A stretch of DNA of 64,000 nucleotides, from the NCBI RefSeq assembly GCF_002176815.1, contig NZ_CP021648.1:1310001-1374000 (forward strand). Reading direction: 5' to 3'. The notes beneath the pieces are model-generated. The model made no database searches. It saw only the letters and a list, made by a program, of their open reading frames with translations, and was not told where the DNA came from. Numbering within the stretch: position 1 is the stretch's first letter; each line of letters starts with the position of its first letter. Position numbers and translations under genes: made by a program. Shown here piece by piece: positions 48,110 to 57,983 of this stretch. Source of the stretch: Acidovorax sp. T1. GTDB taxonomy: Bacteria; Pseudomonadota; Gammaproteobacteria; Burkholderiales; Burkholderiaceae_C.

Positions 48110-48832
48110 ATGACCCACGCTGCACCAGCCCACAAGCGCATTTTGCTCAAGCTGTCTGGTGAGGCGTTGATGGGGGATGACGCCTTCGGTATCAACCGTG
48201 CCACCATCGTCCGCATGGTCGAGGAGATCGCCGAGGTGACCCGCCTGGGCGTCCAGGTGGCGGTGGTGATCGGTGGGGGCAATATTTTTCGTGGCGTGGC
48301 GGGTGGTTCGGTCGGTATGGACCGCGCCACCGCCGACTACATGGGCATGCTGGCCACCGTGATGAACGCGCTGGCTTTGGCGGATGCCATGGACAAGCAG
48401 GGCCTGGTGGCCCGTGTGATGTCTGCCATTGCCATCGAGCAGGTCGTCGAGCCCTATGTGCGCCCCAAGGCGCTGCAGTATCTGGAAGAGGGCAAGGTCG
48501 TCGTTTTTGCGGCCGGAACGGGCAACCCGTTCTTCACCACCGACACCGCCGCAGCCCTGCGCGGGGCCGAGATTGGTGCCGAGGTGGTTCTCAAAGCCAC
48601 CAAGGTGGACGGCGTTTATACTGCCGACCCCCATAAGGACCCCACGGCTACGCGCTACACCCAACTCAGTTTCGACGAGGCGATGTCACGCAACCTGGGC
48701 ATCATGGACGCGACGGCCTTTGCCCTGTGCCGCGACCAGAAGTTGCCTGTGCGTGTGTTTTCCATCATCAAGCACGGAGCCCTGAAGCGGGTGGTCATGG
48801 GCGAAGACGAAGGCACGCTGGTGTATGCCTGA
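48110..48832 (+). CDS. pyrH: UMP kinase
   Basis: A 240-residue amino-acid-kinase-fold enzyme that phosphorylates [16 protein letters not shown] (10-22) is the phosphate loop; [11 protein letters not shown] (52-62), [20 protein letters not shown] and [13 protein letters not shown] are typical. The family is hexameric and regulated by GTP and UTP. It starts 51 nt after tsf. Confidence 0.98.
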   Translation: MTHAAPAHKRILLKLSGEALMGDDAFGINRATIVRMVEEIAEVTRLGVQVAVVIGGGNIFRGVAGGSVGMDRATADYMGMLATVMNALALADAMDKQGLVARVMSAIAIEQVVEPYVRPKALQYLEEGKVVVFAAGTGNPFFTTDTAAALRGAEIGAEVVLKATKVDGVYTADPHKDPTATRYTQLSFDEAMSRNLGIMDATAFALCRDQKLPVRVFSIIKHGALKRVVMGEDEGTLVYA

Positions 48833-48875
48833 CCACCAGGCCCCGCCTGCCGCCTGCCTGCCCTGAGGAGAAACA

Positions 48876-49436
48876 ATGACGATTGCTGATATCAAGAAAA
48901 ACGCCGAAACCAAGATGGACCAGTCCATCGCTGCGTTCAAGAACAACCTGCAGAAAATTCGCACCGGTCGTGCGAACCCGGCCCTGCTGGACACCGTGCA
49001 GGTCGAGTATTACGGCTCCTTCGTGCCGCTGAGCCAGGTGGCCAACGTGGCATTGATCGATTCGCGCACCATCAGCGTCCAGCCCTGGGAAAAGGGCATG
49101 GGCGCCAAGATCGAAAAAGCCATCCGCGAAAGCGACCTGGGCCTGAACCCCGCGTCGATGGGCGACCTGATCCGCGTGCCCATGCCGCCCATGAGCGAAG
49201 AGCGCCGCAAGGAGATGACCAAGCTGGCGCGCAACGAAGGCGAAAGCGCCAAGATTGCCGTGCGCAACCTGCGCCGCGACGCCAACGAATCCGTCAAGAA
49301 GCTGGTCAAGGACAAGCTGGCGTCCGAAGACGACCAAAAGCGCGCCGAAGCTGAAGTGCAAAAATTCACCGACAGGCACATCGCCGAGATCGATTCCCTG
49401 GTGGCGGGCAAAGAACAGGAAATCATGGCGGTCTGA
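48876..49436 (+). CDS. frr: ribosome recycling factor
   Basis: A 186-residue RRF that, with EF-G, splits post-termination ribosomes. [27 protein letters not shown] (read in parts, about 13-39), [23 protein letters not shown] and [11 protein letters not shown] are diagnostic of its three-helix bundle and cap domain. GAGGAG precedes the ATG by 6 nt. It follows pyrH by 43 nt. Confidence 0.98.
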   Translation: MTIADIKKNAETKMDQSIAAFKNNLQKIRTGRANPALLDTVQVEYYGSFVPLSQVANVALIDSRTISVQPWEKGMGAKIEKAIRESDLGLNPASMGDLIRVPMPPMSEERRKEMTKLARNEGESAKIAVRNLRRDANESVKKLVKDKLASEDDQKRAEAEVQKFTDRHIAEIDSLVAGKEQEIMAV

Positions 49437-49466
49437 GCCCCTCGTCCACGGGTCTGATCGTTCTGC

Positions 49467-50198
49467 ATGTCTGTACCACCGGTGGTGCCACACCACATTG
49501 CCATCGTCATGGATGGCAACGGCCGCTGGGCCACGCGCCGCTTTCTGCCGCGTCTGGCGGGCCACAAGCAAGGGGTTGATTCGCTGCGCCGCTGCGCACG
49601 CGCCTGCGTGCAGCGCGGCGTGGCCGTGCTCACCGTCTTCGCGTTCTCGTCCGAAAACTGGAACCGTCCGGTCGATGAGGTCTCCGGCCTCATGGAACTG
49701 CTGGCCATGGCGTTGGCGCGCGAAGTGCCGCAGCTGAAAAAAGACGGTGTGCGCCTGTACTTTGTGGGCGAGCGGACGGGCCTGTCGCCCAAGGTGCGCG
49801 AGGGCCTGGCGCGGGCGGAGGCCGCCACGGCGGAAAACACGCGCCTGGTGCTCAACGTGTGCTTCAACTACGGCGGCCGTTGGGATATCGCCCAGGCCGC
49901 CGCGTCGCTGGCGGCGCGCGGTGAGTCCATCACCGAGGCCAGCCTGCATGGTGCCATGGGTATGGCTCATGTGCCTGATCCAGATTTGGTGATCCGCACC
50001 GGGGGGGAAATGCGGATCAGCAATTTCCTGCTGTGGCAGGCCGCATACTCTGAGTTGTTCTTCAGCGACCGGTTGTGGCCGGATTTCGACGAGTCGGCAC
50101 TGGACGAGGCGATTGCCGCCTTCAGTTGCCGCGAGCGCCGCTTTGGCAAAACCTCCGAACAGATCGTGTCCGCGCATCCTGCCCCGGTGCGCGGCTGA
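49467..50198 (+). CDS. uppS: isoprenyl transferase (undecaprenyl diphosphate synthase)
   Basis: A 243-residue cis-prenyltransferase making the C55 lipid carrier for peptidoglycan and other envelope polymers. PHHIAIVMDGNGRWATRR (about 8-25) has the catalytic Asp; FAFSSENWNRP (about 69-79), NVCFNYGGRWDI and LVIRTGGEMRISNFLLWQ (about 174-191) are substrate and Mg sites. It starts 30 nt after frr. Confidence 0.97.
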   Translation: MSVPPVVPHHIAIVMDGNGRWATRRFLPRLAGHKQGVDSLRRCARACVQRGVAVLTVFAFSSENWNRPVDEVSGLMELLAMALAREVPQLKKDGVRLYFVGERTGLSPKVREGLARAEAATAENTRLVLNVCFNYGGRWDIAQAAASLAARGESITEASLHGAMGMAHVPDPDLVIRTGGEMRISNFLLWQAAYSELFFSDRLWPDFDESALDEAIAAFSCRERRFGKTSEQIVSAHPAPVRG

Positions 50199-50207
50199 AA
50201 AGGCCCC

Positions 50208-51065
50208 ATGCTTCTCCAGCGTGTCATCACCGCCCTTGTCCTGCTGGCTATCCTGCTGCCCGCGCTTTTTTATCCATCCACGGTGCCGTTCACGCTGGTC
50301 GTGCTGGTGCTCATGGCCGCTGGTGCGTGGGAGTGGGGGCGGTTGAGCGGCTATGGCCAGGCCGGCTCGCTGGCCGTGGGCGCCGCCTGCGTTGCCTTGT
50401 GCGCTGCGTCCTGGGCGCTGGGCTGGGTTGACCGGCCCCTGACCGCGCTGTGGATTGTTGGTGGTGGCCTGTGGGTGCTGTGCGCGGCCTGGCTGCTGCG
50501 CGCCGGCGTGCCGGGCTGGGCGCGCATTCCTGCGGGCGTGCGTCTGGTGGCCGGTGTGCTGGTGCTGTGGCTGGCCTGGCTGGCCGTGGTGCAGGCGCGC
50601 CATCTGGGCGTCAATTTTCTGCTGTCGGTGCTGGTGCTGGTGTGGGTGGCCGATATCTTTGCCTATTTTGCTGGCCGTGCCTTTGGCTTGCGCTTCACCA
50701 AAACCAAGCTGGCGCCTTCCATCAGCCCGGGCAAGAGCTGGGAAGGGGTATGGGGCGCTCTGGCGGGCGTGATCGTGCTGGCATTTGCCTGGGTTGCCGC
50801 AGATGTCCACTGGCAGGCCACTGTGCCCAGTTTTTACAGCCGCCTGGCGCAGCAGGGTGGGTGGTTGCTGGTGATTTCGGTCTTGTTCATGGTGGCCATG
50901 AGCGTGGCCGGTGACCTGGTGGAATCGCTGATCAAGCGCAGCGCGGGCGTGAAAGACAGCAGTGGTCTGCTGCCAGGGCATGGCGGTGTGCTGGACCGGG
51001 TGGATGCCTTGTTGCCCACGCTCCCTCTGGCCCTGATGCTGACCCGCCTGACAACCCCTCTATGA
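50208..51065 (+). CDS. cdsA: phosphatidate cytidylyltransferase
   Basis: A 285-residue polytopic membrane enzyme forming CDP-diacylglycerol for phospholipid synthesis. Hydrophobic segments fill residues 5-150 and 180-245. The signature SLIKRSAGVKDSSGLLPGHGGVLDRVD (read in parts, about 244-270) carries the metal-binding Asps. It starts 9 nt after uppS and its stop overlaps the dxr start (ATGA at 51062-51065). Confidence 0.97.
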   Translation: MLLQRVITALVLLAILLPALFYPSTVPFTLVVLVLMAAGAWEWGRLSGYGQAGSLAVGAACVALCAASWALGWVDRPLTALWIVGGGLWVLCAAWLLRAGVPGWARIPAGVRLVAGVLVLWLAWLAVVQARHLGVNFLLSVLVLVWVADIFAYFAGRAFGLRFTKTKLAPSISPGKSWEGVWGALAGVIVLAFAWVAADVHWQATVPSFYSRLAQQGGWLLVISVLFMVAMSVAGDLVESLIKRSAGVKDSSGLLPGHGGVLDRVDALLPTLPLALMLTRLTTPL

Positions 51066-52252
51066 AACAACGACTCACTGTTTTGGGCTCTACCGGCTCC
51101 ATTGGTACCAGCACGCTCGACGTGGTGGCGCGTCACCCCGACCGGTTTGAAGTGTTTGCCTTGAGCGCCGCCACCCAGGTGGACCTGATGCTGGCGCAGT
51201 GCGCACAGTTCAGGCCCCGCTTTGCGGTGATGGCCAGCGCGCCCCATGGCCGTCTGTTGGCCGAGAAAATCAAGGCAAATGGGCTTGAAACGACCGTCCT
51301 TCAATCGCCTGATGCTCTTGAAATAATAGCATCCAATGACGATGTGGATACGGTCATGGCGGCCATTGTCGGCTCTGCAGGGCTGGCGCCCTGCCTGGCG
51401 GCGGCCTGGGCCGGAAAGCGCTTGCTGCTGGCCAACAAGGAGGCGCTGGTGGTGGGCGGCGACGTGTTTCTGGACGCGGTGCGCGAAGGCGCGGCCACGT
51501 TGCTGCCGATCGACAGCGAGCATTCGGCCATTTTCCAGTCGCTGCCCGAAGATCCCGCCACCTGGAGCCAGCGGGTCGAGAAAATCATTCTCACCGCGTC
51601 GGGCGGACCTTTTCGCACCCGAACACCCGATTCGCTGCGCGACGTCACGCCAGAGCAGGCCTGTGCCCATCCCAACTGGAGCATGGGGCGCAAGATTTCA
51701 GTGGACTCGGCCACGATGATGAACAAAGCGCTGGAAGTGATTGAGGCGCGCTACCTGTTTGGCGTGGCTCCGTCGCAATTGGATGTGGTGATCCATCCGC
51801 AAAGCATCATCCACTCCATGGTGCAGTACCGGGACACATCGGTGGTGGCACAGTTGGGCACCCCGGACATGCGGGTGCCCATCGCCTATGGTCTGGCGTG
51901 GCCCGAGCGGGTCGAGTCGGGGGCCTCGGCGCTCGATTTTCATGCACTCTCGGCCATGACCTTCGAAGCCATCGACGACCATGGCCATCGCGACCGCTTT
52001 CCCGGATTGCAGCTGGCGTGGGATGCCCTGGCGGCTCCGCAGGGCACGACGGCGGTGCTGAACGCGGCCAACGAGGTAGCGGTGGCGGCGTTTCTGGAGC
52101 GCCGCATCCGGTTTGACCAGATTCACCACCTCAATCTTGCAACTTTGGAGGCGGTTTCGCCCTCCAGTCCCGATTCGCTCAATGCCTTGCTGGCCCTGGA
52201 TGCCCAGGCGCGCAGTGTGGCCGAGCAGGCCGCCGGCCGTCTGGCAGCCTGA
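51062..52252 (+). CDS. dxr: 1-deoxy-D-xylulose 5-phosphate reductoisomerase
   Basis: A 396-residue NADPH enzyme of the MEP isoprenoid pathway. LGSTGSIGTSTLDV (7-20) is the nucleotide loop; LANKEALVVGGD (about 121-132), PIDSEHSAIFQ (metal-binding Asp and Glu), ILTASGGPFR, HPNWSMGRKISVDSATMMNK (about 201-220) and VIHPQSIIHSMVQY are standard. It overlaps cdsA by four bases. Codons near 73-90 look derived from the dispersed repeat, without a length change that I can see. Confidence 0.97.
   Translation: MKQRLTVLGSTGSIGTSTLDVVARHPDRFEVFALSAATQVDLMLAQCAQFRPRFAVMASAPHGRLLAEKIKANGLETTVLQSPDALEIIASNDDVDTVMAAIVGSAGLAPCLAAAWAGKRLLLANKEALVVGGDVFLDAVREGAATLLPIDSEHSAIFQSLPEDPATWSQRVEKIILTASGGPFRTRTPDSLRDVTPEQACAHPNWSMGRKISVDSATMMNKALEVIEARYLFGVAPSQLDVVIHPQSIIHSMVQYRDTSVVAQLGTPDMRVPIAYGLAWPERVESGASALDFHALSAMTFEAIDDHGHRDRFPGLQLAWDALAAPQGTTAVLNAANEVAVAAFLERRIRFDQIHHLNLATLEAVSPSSPDSLNALLALDAQARSVAEQAAGRLAA
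51281..51333 (+). repeat. weak dispersed-repeat-like segment, copy K, inside dxr
   Basis: CTTCAATCGCCTGATGCTCTTGAAATAATAGCATC resembles the AAGCGC..AGCTATTGAAAATATAGCAT half of copy L. It is the weakest member and could be chance. Confidence 0.3.
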
Positions 52253-52278
52253 ATGCGGTTAATTCACGGAGCCTTTGC

Positions 52279-53643
52279 ATGCTGCTGACCCTTGTTGCTT
52301 TCGTTGTTGCCCTGGGCGTGCTGATCGCTGTGCACGAATACGGGCATTACCGGGTGGCGGTGGCGTGTGGCGTCAAGGTGCTGCGGTTTTCGGTGGGTTT
52401 TGGCAAGCCGCTGCTGCGCTGGCAACCCAAGGGCTCATCCACCGAGTTTGTGCTCAGTGCCTTCCCGTTGGGCGGCTATGTGCGCATGCTCGATGAGCGC
52501 GAGGCGCCGGTGCCCGAGGCCGAGCGTCACCTTGCGTTCAATACCCAGCCCTTGCGTTCGCGCGCGGCCATCGTGGCAGCGGGCCCCATTGCCAACCTGC
52601 TGCTGGCCATGTTGCTGTATTCGGTGGTGAACTGGATCGGTGTCCAGGAACCCAAGGCGCTGCTGGCCAGCCCCGTGGCGGGCTCGGTGGCGCAGGTGGC
52701 CGGATTGCGCGGTGGTGAGCTGGTGCACAGTGCGGCCCTCGGTTCGGACGAACTGGAGCCGGTGCGTTCTTTTGAAGACTTGCGCTGGTTGTTGACCCGC
52801 GGCGCCCTTGAAGGCCAAAGGGTCCGGTTGGAGGTCGAACCCACACCCGGCGGCGCGCACCGTGAGGTGCCGCTCGACATGGCGCAGATCGACGCGCGCG
52901 AGGCCGATGCGCAGCTCTTTCGCAAGGTGGGGCTTCTGGGGCCCTGGACACGGCCCGTGCTGGGTGAAGTCATGGCCGATGGCGCTGCACAGCGGGCGGG
53001 GCTCCGCCAGGGCGATGTGGTGCTGAAAGTGGGTGCGGTGGATGTGGTGGATGGCCAGCAGCTGCGGGAGCTGATTCGCCAGTCTGTGCATGCTGATGCG
53101 GCGGTGGTGCAGCCCTGGCGCATTGAACGCGGCAGCCAGCAGCTCACGCTGGACGTGATGCCCGACGTCCAGAAAGAGCAAAACGCCAGTGTGGGCCGCA
53201 TCGGCGCCTATGTGGGCGCGCCGCCCGAGTTTGTCACCGTGCAGCACGGCCCGGTGGAGGGTTTGTGGAACGGTGTGGTGCGGACCTGGGACGTGTCCGT
53301 TCTGACCTTGCGCATGATGGGCCGCATGGTGGTCGGCGAGGCTTCCCTGAAAAATCTGAGTGGACCCTTGACGATTGCCGATTACGCCGGCCGCTCGGCC
53401 AGCATGGGTATCACGCAGTACCTGGTGTTTCTGGCGCTCATCAGCGTGAGCCTGGGCGTGCTCAACCTGCTTCCATTGCCGGTCCTCGATGGCGGGCACC
53501 TGATGTATTATCTTTGGGAGGGTGTGACCGGCAGGAAAGTATCGGATGCATGGATGGAACACCTGCAGCGCGGTGGCGTGGCGGTTCTTCTTCTCATGAT
53601 GTCCATTGCCCTGTTCAACGATATCACCCGGCTCTTTGGCTAA
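52279..53643 (+). CDS. rseP: RseP-type site-2 zinc metalloprotease
   Basis: A 454-residue intramembrane protease. The zinc motif HEYGH (19-23) lies in the first membrane helix and LLPLPVLDGGH (about 399-409) gives the third ligand. Two PDZ-like regions (about 125-200 and 225-300) lie between. RseP cleaves anti-sigma factor RseA and remnant signal peptides during envelope stress. It sits between dxr and bamA, the common order, consistent with a joint role in outer-membrane quality control. Confidence 0.96.
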   Translation: MLLTLVAFVVALGVLIAVHEYGHYRVAVACGVKVLRFSVGFGKPLLRWQPKGSSTEFVLSAFPLGGYVRMLDEREAPVPEAERHLAFNTQPLRSRAAIVAAGPIANLLLAMLLYSVVNWIGVQEPKALLASPVAGSVAQVAGLRGGELVHSAALGSDELEPVRSFEDLRWLLTRGALEGQRVRLEVEPTPGGAHREVPLDMAQIDAREADAQLFRKVGLLGPWTRPVLGEVMADGAAQRAGLRQGDVVLKVGAVDVVDGQQLRELIRQSVHADAAVVQPWRIERGSQQLTLDVMPDVQKEQNASVGRIGAYVGAPPEFVTVQHGPVEGLWNGVVRTWDVSVLTLRMMGRMVVGEASLKNLSGPLTIADYAGRSASMGITQYLVFLALISVSLGVLNLLPLPVLDGGHLMYYLWEGVTGRKVSDAWMEHLQRGGVAVLLLMMSIALFNDITRLFG

Positions 53644-53688
53644 CCTTTTTGCCGCATTTCCCTGCGTCATGCGGCTCCCGCTTCATTC

Positions 53689-55986
53689 ATGAAAAAACAC
53701 ATCAATCGCCTGGGCGTGCGTACCGCATCGGCTGTTGCAGCCATGGTTTTGGTCGCCAATGCGGCATGGGCCCTGGAGCCGTTCAAGGTGCAGGATATTC
53801 GGGTGGAGGGTCTGCAGCGCGTAGAGCCCGGTACCATTTTTGCTTCCATGCCGCTGCGGGTGGGCGATGACTACAACGACGAAAAGGGCGCCGCCGCCAT
53901 TCGGGCCCTGTTTGGCCTGGGGCTTTTCAAGGACGTGCGGCTGGAGGCCACTGGCAACGTGCTGGTGGTGGTGGTGGAAGAGCGCCCCACCATTGCCGAC
54001 GTTGAGTTCGCGGGCACCAAGGAGTTCGACAAGGAAGCGCTCAAAAAGAGCATGCGCGACGTGGGGCTGACCGAAGGTCGCCCCTACGACAAGGCATTGG
54101 CCGATCGGGCAGAGCAGGAGCTCAAGCGCCAGTACATCAACAAGAGCTTGTACGGCGCCGAGGTGGTGACCACCGTGACGCCCATCGAGCGTAACCGTGT
54201 CAACCTCACCTTCACTGTGGTGGAAGGCGAGCCGGCACGCATCAAGGAAGTACGCATTGTGGGCAACAAGGCGTTCAGCGAGTCCACGCTCAAGGGGCTG
54301 TTCGATCAGGACACTGGCGGCTGGCTGAGCTGGTACACCAAATCGGACCGCTATGCCCGCGCCAAGCTCAATGCCGATCTGGAAACGCTGCGTTCCTACT
54401 ATCTTCAGCGCGGCTACCTTGAGTTTCGCGTGGATTCCACCCAGGTGGCCATCTCGCCCGACAAGCAGGACATCTCCATTGTGGTCAATGTGACTGAAGG
54501 CGAGCGCTTCGTGGTGTCGGGGGTCAAGCTCGAAGGCAATTACCTCGATCGCGAAGACGAGTTCAAATCGCTGGTCACCATTCGTCCTGGCGAGCCCTAC
54601 AACGCCGATCAGGTCACCGAAACCACCAAGGCTTTTTCCGAATATTTTGGGCGCTTCGGGTTTGCATTCGCGCGTGTCGAGGCGGTACCGGAGATTGATC
54701 GTGAAAACAACCGTGTGGCGCTGGTGCTGCAGGCCGAGCCGGCCCGCAGGGCCTATGTGCGGCGCATCAATGTGAGCGGCAACAACCGCACCCGTGATGA
54801 AGTCGTGCGCCGCGAATTCCGGCAGTTCGAGGCCTCGTGGTACGACGGCGAAAAGATCCGTCTGTCTCGCGATCGCGTGGACCGGCTGGGCTACTTCACC
54901 GAGGTGGGGATTGAAACCCAGGAAGTGCCTGGATCGCCCGACCAGGTTGACCTGGTGATCAATGTGGCCGAAAAGCCCACCGGTTCCCTGCAACTCGGTG
55001 CCGGTTTTTCCAGCGCTGAAAAGGTGTCACTGTCGTTTGCCATCAAACAGGAAAACGTTTTCGGCTCCGGCAACTACCTGGGGGTGGATGTCAATACCAG
55101 CAAATACCGGCGGACTTTGGTGTTGAGCACTACCGACCCGTATTTCACCCAGGACGGCATCTCGCGCACCCTGGACGCTTATTACCGAACCGACAAGCCC
55201 TATGACGAGCAGGGCGGCAATTATCAGTTGGTCACCACGGGAGCCTCGGTGCGCTTTGGGGTGCCCTTCAGCGAAACCGATACTGTTTTCTTTGGCGGTG
55301 GTATCGAGCAGACCAAGATCAAGGCGGGCACCAACATGCCGGCTGCGTACCTGGCCTACGCCGACACCTACGGTAGCTCTAGCAACTCCGTTCCATTGAC
55401 CATCGGCTGGTCGCGCGATGACCGTGACAGTGCGCTGGCGCCGAATTCGGGTCGCTACCAGCGGCTCAATTCCGAATGGTCGGTGGCGGGCGATGCGCGC
55501 TACCTGCGGGCGAACTACCAATACCAGCAATACGTCCCGCTGAACAAGCGGTTCACGGTGGCCTTCAATGGCGAACTGGGCTATGGCAAGGGCTTGAACG
55601 GTCGGCCGTTCCCGGTGTTCAAGAACTTCTACTCCGGTGGCCTGGGTTCGGTGCGTGGTTTCGATCAGGGCACACTGGGGCCACGCGATGTCACGGGCGC
55701 CTCTTTGGGCGGACCCAAAAAAGTCACGCTCAATGCCGAACTGATCGCGCCCTTTCCAGGTGCAGGCAATGACCGCACGCTGCGCATTTTCACCTTCGTG
55801 GATGTGGGCAATGTTTATGGCGAGGATGACAAGCTTCGTTTCAGCGACATGCGTGCATCCGCGGGTGTGGGCCTGAGCTGGATTTCCCCCCTGGGTCCGC
55901 TGCGTCTTGCCTATGCCCAACCGGTGCGCAAGTTCGCCGGCGATAGAATCCAGAAACTTCAATTCCAGATTGGTACGTCCTTCTAA
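53689..55986 (+). CDS. bamA: outer membrane assembly factor BamA
   Basis: A 765-residue essential Omp85 protein that inserts beta-barrels. Signal peptide 1-28 (cut after AWA), five POTRA domains (about 29-425; the first begins FKVQDIRVEGLQRVEPGTIF) and a C-terminal barrel with the VRGFDQGTLGPRD lid-loop motif (about 650-662) and terminal Phe (QIGTSF). It starts 45 nt after rseP; its TAA shares a base with the skp ATG (TAATG at 55984). Confidence 0.98.
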   Translation: MKKHINRLGVRTASAVAAMVLVANAAWALEPFKVQDIRVEGLQRVEPGTIFASMPLRVGDDYNDEKGAAAIRALFGLGLFKDVRLEATGNVLVVVVEERPTIADVEFAGTKEFDKEALKKSMRDVGLTEGRPYDKALADRAEQELKRQYINKSLYGAEVVTTVTPIERNRVNLTFTVVEGEPARIKEVRIVGNKAFSESTLKGLFDQDTGGWLSWYTKSDRYARAKLNADLETLRSYYLQRGYLEFRVDSTQVAISPDKQDISIVVNVTEGERFVVSGVKLEGNYLDREDEFKSLVTIRPGEPYNADQVTETTKAFSEYFGRFGFAFARVEAVPEIDRENNRVALVLQAEPARRAYVRRINVSGNNRTRDEVVRREFRQFEASWYDGEKIRLSRDRVDRLGYFTEVGIETQEVPGSPDQVDLVINVAEKPTGSLQLGAGFSSAEKVSLSFAIKQENVFGSGNYLGVDVNTSKYRRTLVLSTTDPYFTQDGISRTLDAYYRTDKPYDEQGGNYQLVTTGASVRFGVPFSETDTVFFGGGIEQTKIKAGTNMPAAYLAYADTYGSSSNSVPLTIGWSRDDRDSALAPNSGRYQRLNSEWSVAGDARYLRANYQYQQYVPLNKRFTVAFNGELGYGKGLNGRPFPVFKNFYSGGLGSVRGFDQGTLGPRDVTGASLGGPKKVTLNAELIAPFPGAGNDRTLRIFTFVDVGNVYGEDDKLRFSDMRASAGVGLSWISPLGPLRLAYAQPVRKFAGDRIQKLQFQIGTSF

Positions 55987-56504
55987 TGAAATCACTTTCC
56001 CGCCATTTCACCCTGGCCCTGCTGCTGGGCTCACTGGCAGTGGCCGCCCCTGCACTGCAGGCACAAGAATTCAAGGCCGGTTTCGTCAACACCGACCGCA
56101 TCTTCCGCGAAGCCACCACCGCCAAGGCGGCCCAGGCCAAGTTGGAGCAGGAGTTCTCCCGTCGCGAGAAGGAGCTCATCGACATGGGCAACACCCTGAA
56201 GACGGCGACCGAAAAATTCGAGCGTGAAGCCCCCACCATGGCCGAAAGTCAGCGCACAACGCGCCAGCGCCAGCTGGTGGACCAGGACCGCGAATTCCAG
56301 CGCAAGCGCCGCGAGTTCCAGGAAGACCTGAACGCCCGCAAGAACGAAGAACTCGCCCAGGTTCTGGACCGTGCCAACAAGGTGGTCAAGCAGGTTGCCG
56401 AAGCCGAAAAATACGACGTGATCCTGCAGGAAGCCGTCTATATCAACCCCAAGCACGACATCACTGACCGGGTGATCAAGGCGCTGAATGCCGCTGGCAA
56501 ATAA
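55986..56504 (+). CDS. skp: periplasmic chaperone Skp/OmpH
   Basis: A 172-residue Skp-like chaperone for outer-membrane proteins. Signal peptide 1-27 (cut after LQA), mature start QEFKAGFVNTDRIFREATT, then a long charged coiled coil (about 45-135), and a conserved end ADKYDV-like stretch (AEKYDVILQEAVYINPKHDI). The family forms a jellyfish-shaped trimer. It overlaps bamA by one base, fitting the shared pathway. Confidence 0.96.
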   Translation: MKSLSRHFTLALLLGSLAVAAPALQAQEFKAGFVNTDRIFREATTAKAAQAKLEQEFSRREKELIDMGNTLKTATEKFEREAPTMAESQRTTRQRQLVDQDREFQRKRREFQEDLNARKNEELAQVLDRANKVVKQVAEAEKYDVILQEAVYINPKHDITDRVIKALNAAGK

Positions 56505-56528
56505 GCCGCGGCGCAGGGCAGGTGGCGC

Positions 56529-57509
56529 GTGAGTTTGCTCCTTGGGGCCATCGTTGATGCGCTGGGTGGATCGCTGGAAGGGGGGCTGCGGGACACCGCA
56601 GTCCTGCGCATTGCGCCGCTCGAAACCGCCGGCCCAGGCGACATCAGTTTCCTGAGCCACCCGCGTTACCAGCAGCAACTGGCCGCCTCCCGGGCGGCCT
56701 GTGTCATTGTGGCGCCCGCCATGCGCGAGCCGGCGCTGGCGCGCGGCGCCTGCATTGTGGTGGACAACCCCTATGCCTATTTCGCCCGGGTGACGCAGCT
56801 TTGGCGACAGCACCATGGCGCGGCCGCGCAGCCCGGTGTGCACCCCAGCGCCGTGGTGGATGCGCAGGCCGTAGTGCATCCCAGTGCCTCGGTGGGCCCG
56901 CTGTGTGTGGTGGAGCGCGGCGCGCACATTGGCGCCGGCACGGTGCTCAAGTCGCGCGTGACGGTGGGTGAAGGCTGCCACATCGGCGCGCGCTGCATCG
57001 TGCATGCGGGTGTGGTGATTGGTGCTGACGGTTTCGGCTTTGCGCCGCAGGGCGGCGAATGGATCAAGATCGAGCAGCTGGGCGCCGTGCGCATTGGCGA
57101 CGATGTGGAAATTGGTGCCAACACCTGCATTGACCGCGGCGCATTGCAGGACACCGTCATTGAAGACGGCGTGAAGCTCGACAACCTGATCCAGATCGGT
57201 CACAACGTGCGCATCGGCAAACACTCGGCCATGGCCGGGTGCGTGGGCGTGGCCGGCAGTGCCACTATCGGCGCGCACTGCACCGTGGGCGGTGGCGCGA
57301 TTGTGCTGGGGCATCTGGCGCTGGCTGACAACGTGCACATCTCTGCGGGAACGGTCGCCACACGCTCGCTCACCAAGCCGGGCCAGTACACCGGCATGTT
57401 CCCCATCGACGACAATGCGCGCTGGGAAAAAAACGCCGCCACACTCAAACAACTGTACAGCTTGCGCGAGCGCATCAAGGCGCTCGAGCAGGCTCTCAAG
57501 GCTGCATGA
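56529..57509 (+). CDS. lpxD: UDP-3-O-(3-hydroxyacyl)glucosamine N-acyltransferase
   Basis: A 326-residue trimeric lipid A enzyme, third step. The N-terminal uridine-binding part (about 1-100) is followed by a left-handed beta helix of hexapeptide repeats ([23 protein letters not shown] and on). The catalytic His lies in [21 protein letters not shown] (read in parts, near 225). The C-terminal helix ends [14 protein letters not shown]. The start is GTG 56529. It follows skp by 24 nt. Confidence 0.96.
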   Translation: MSLLLGAIVDALGGSLEGGLRDTAVLRIAPLETAGPGDISFLSHPRYQQQLAASRAACVIVAPAMREPALARGACIVVDNPYAYFARVTQLWRQHHGAAAQPGVHPSAVVDAQAVVHPSASVGPLCVVERGAHIGAGTVLKSRVTVGEGCHIGARCIVHAGVVIGADGFGFAPQGGEWIKIEQLGAVRIGDDVEIGANTCIDRGALQDTVIEDGVKLDNLIQIGHNVRIGKHSAMAGCVGVAGSATIGAHCTVGGGAIVLGHLALADNVHISAGTVATRSLTKPGQYTGMFPIDDNARWEKNAATLKQLYSLRERIKALEQALKAA

Positions 57510-57525
57510 ACGGAAGAACAACTCG

Positions 57526-57966
57526 ATGATGGATATCCACGCAATTCTCAAGCAACTGCCCCACCGCTACCCGTTTTTGCTGGTGGACAAGGTGATTGAG
57601 CTGGAGAGCAACACGCGCATCAAGGCAATCAAGAACGTCACGTTCAACGAGCCTTATTTCATGGGGCACTTTCCCGGACACCCCGTGATGCCAGGCGTGC
57701 TGATCCTGGAAGCGCTGGCCCAGGCGGCGGGCCTGCTGGCGTTCGATGCCATGGGCAAGGTGCCCGATGAAAACAACATCTACTATTTTGTCGGCATCGA
57801 TGGCGCCCGCTTCAAGCGCCCGGTGGAGCCCGGTGACCAGTTGATCCTGGACATCATGATTGACCGGGTGCGTGGCGGCATCTGGAAGTTCAAGGCCGTG
57901 GCGCGTGTGGGCGAGGAAGTGGCCTGCGAGGCCGAACTCATGTGCACCATGCGCAACGTTGGCTGA
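57526..57966 (+). CDS. fabZ: 3-hydroxyacyl-ACP dehydratase FabZ
   Basis: A 146-residue hot-dog-fold dehydratase of fatty-acid elongation. [13 protein letters not shown] (11-23) and [20 protein letters not shown] (47-66) carry the catalytic His and Glu. Two ATGs (57526 and 57529) are adjacent; the first is used. An open frame upstream to 57259 is the shadow of lpxD. Placed between lpxD and lpxA, as in many proteobacteria, balancing hydroxyacyl supply for lipid A. Confidence 0.97.
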   Translation: MMDIHAILKQLPHRYPFLLVDKVIELESNTRIKAIKNVTFNEPYFMGHFPGHPVMPGVLILEALAQAAGLLAFDAMGKVPDENNIYYFVGIDGARFKRPVEPGDQLILDIMIDRVRGGIWKFKAVARVGEEVACEAELMCTMRNVG

Positions 57967-57983
57967 GTGCGCCTTTGCAAGCC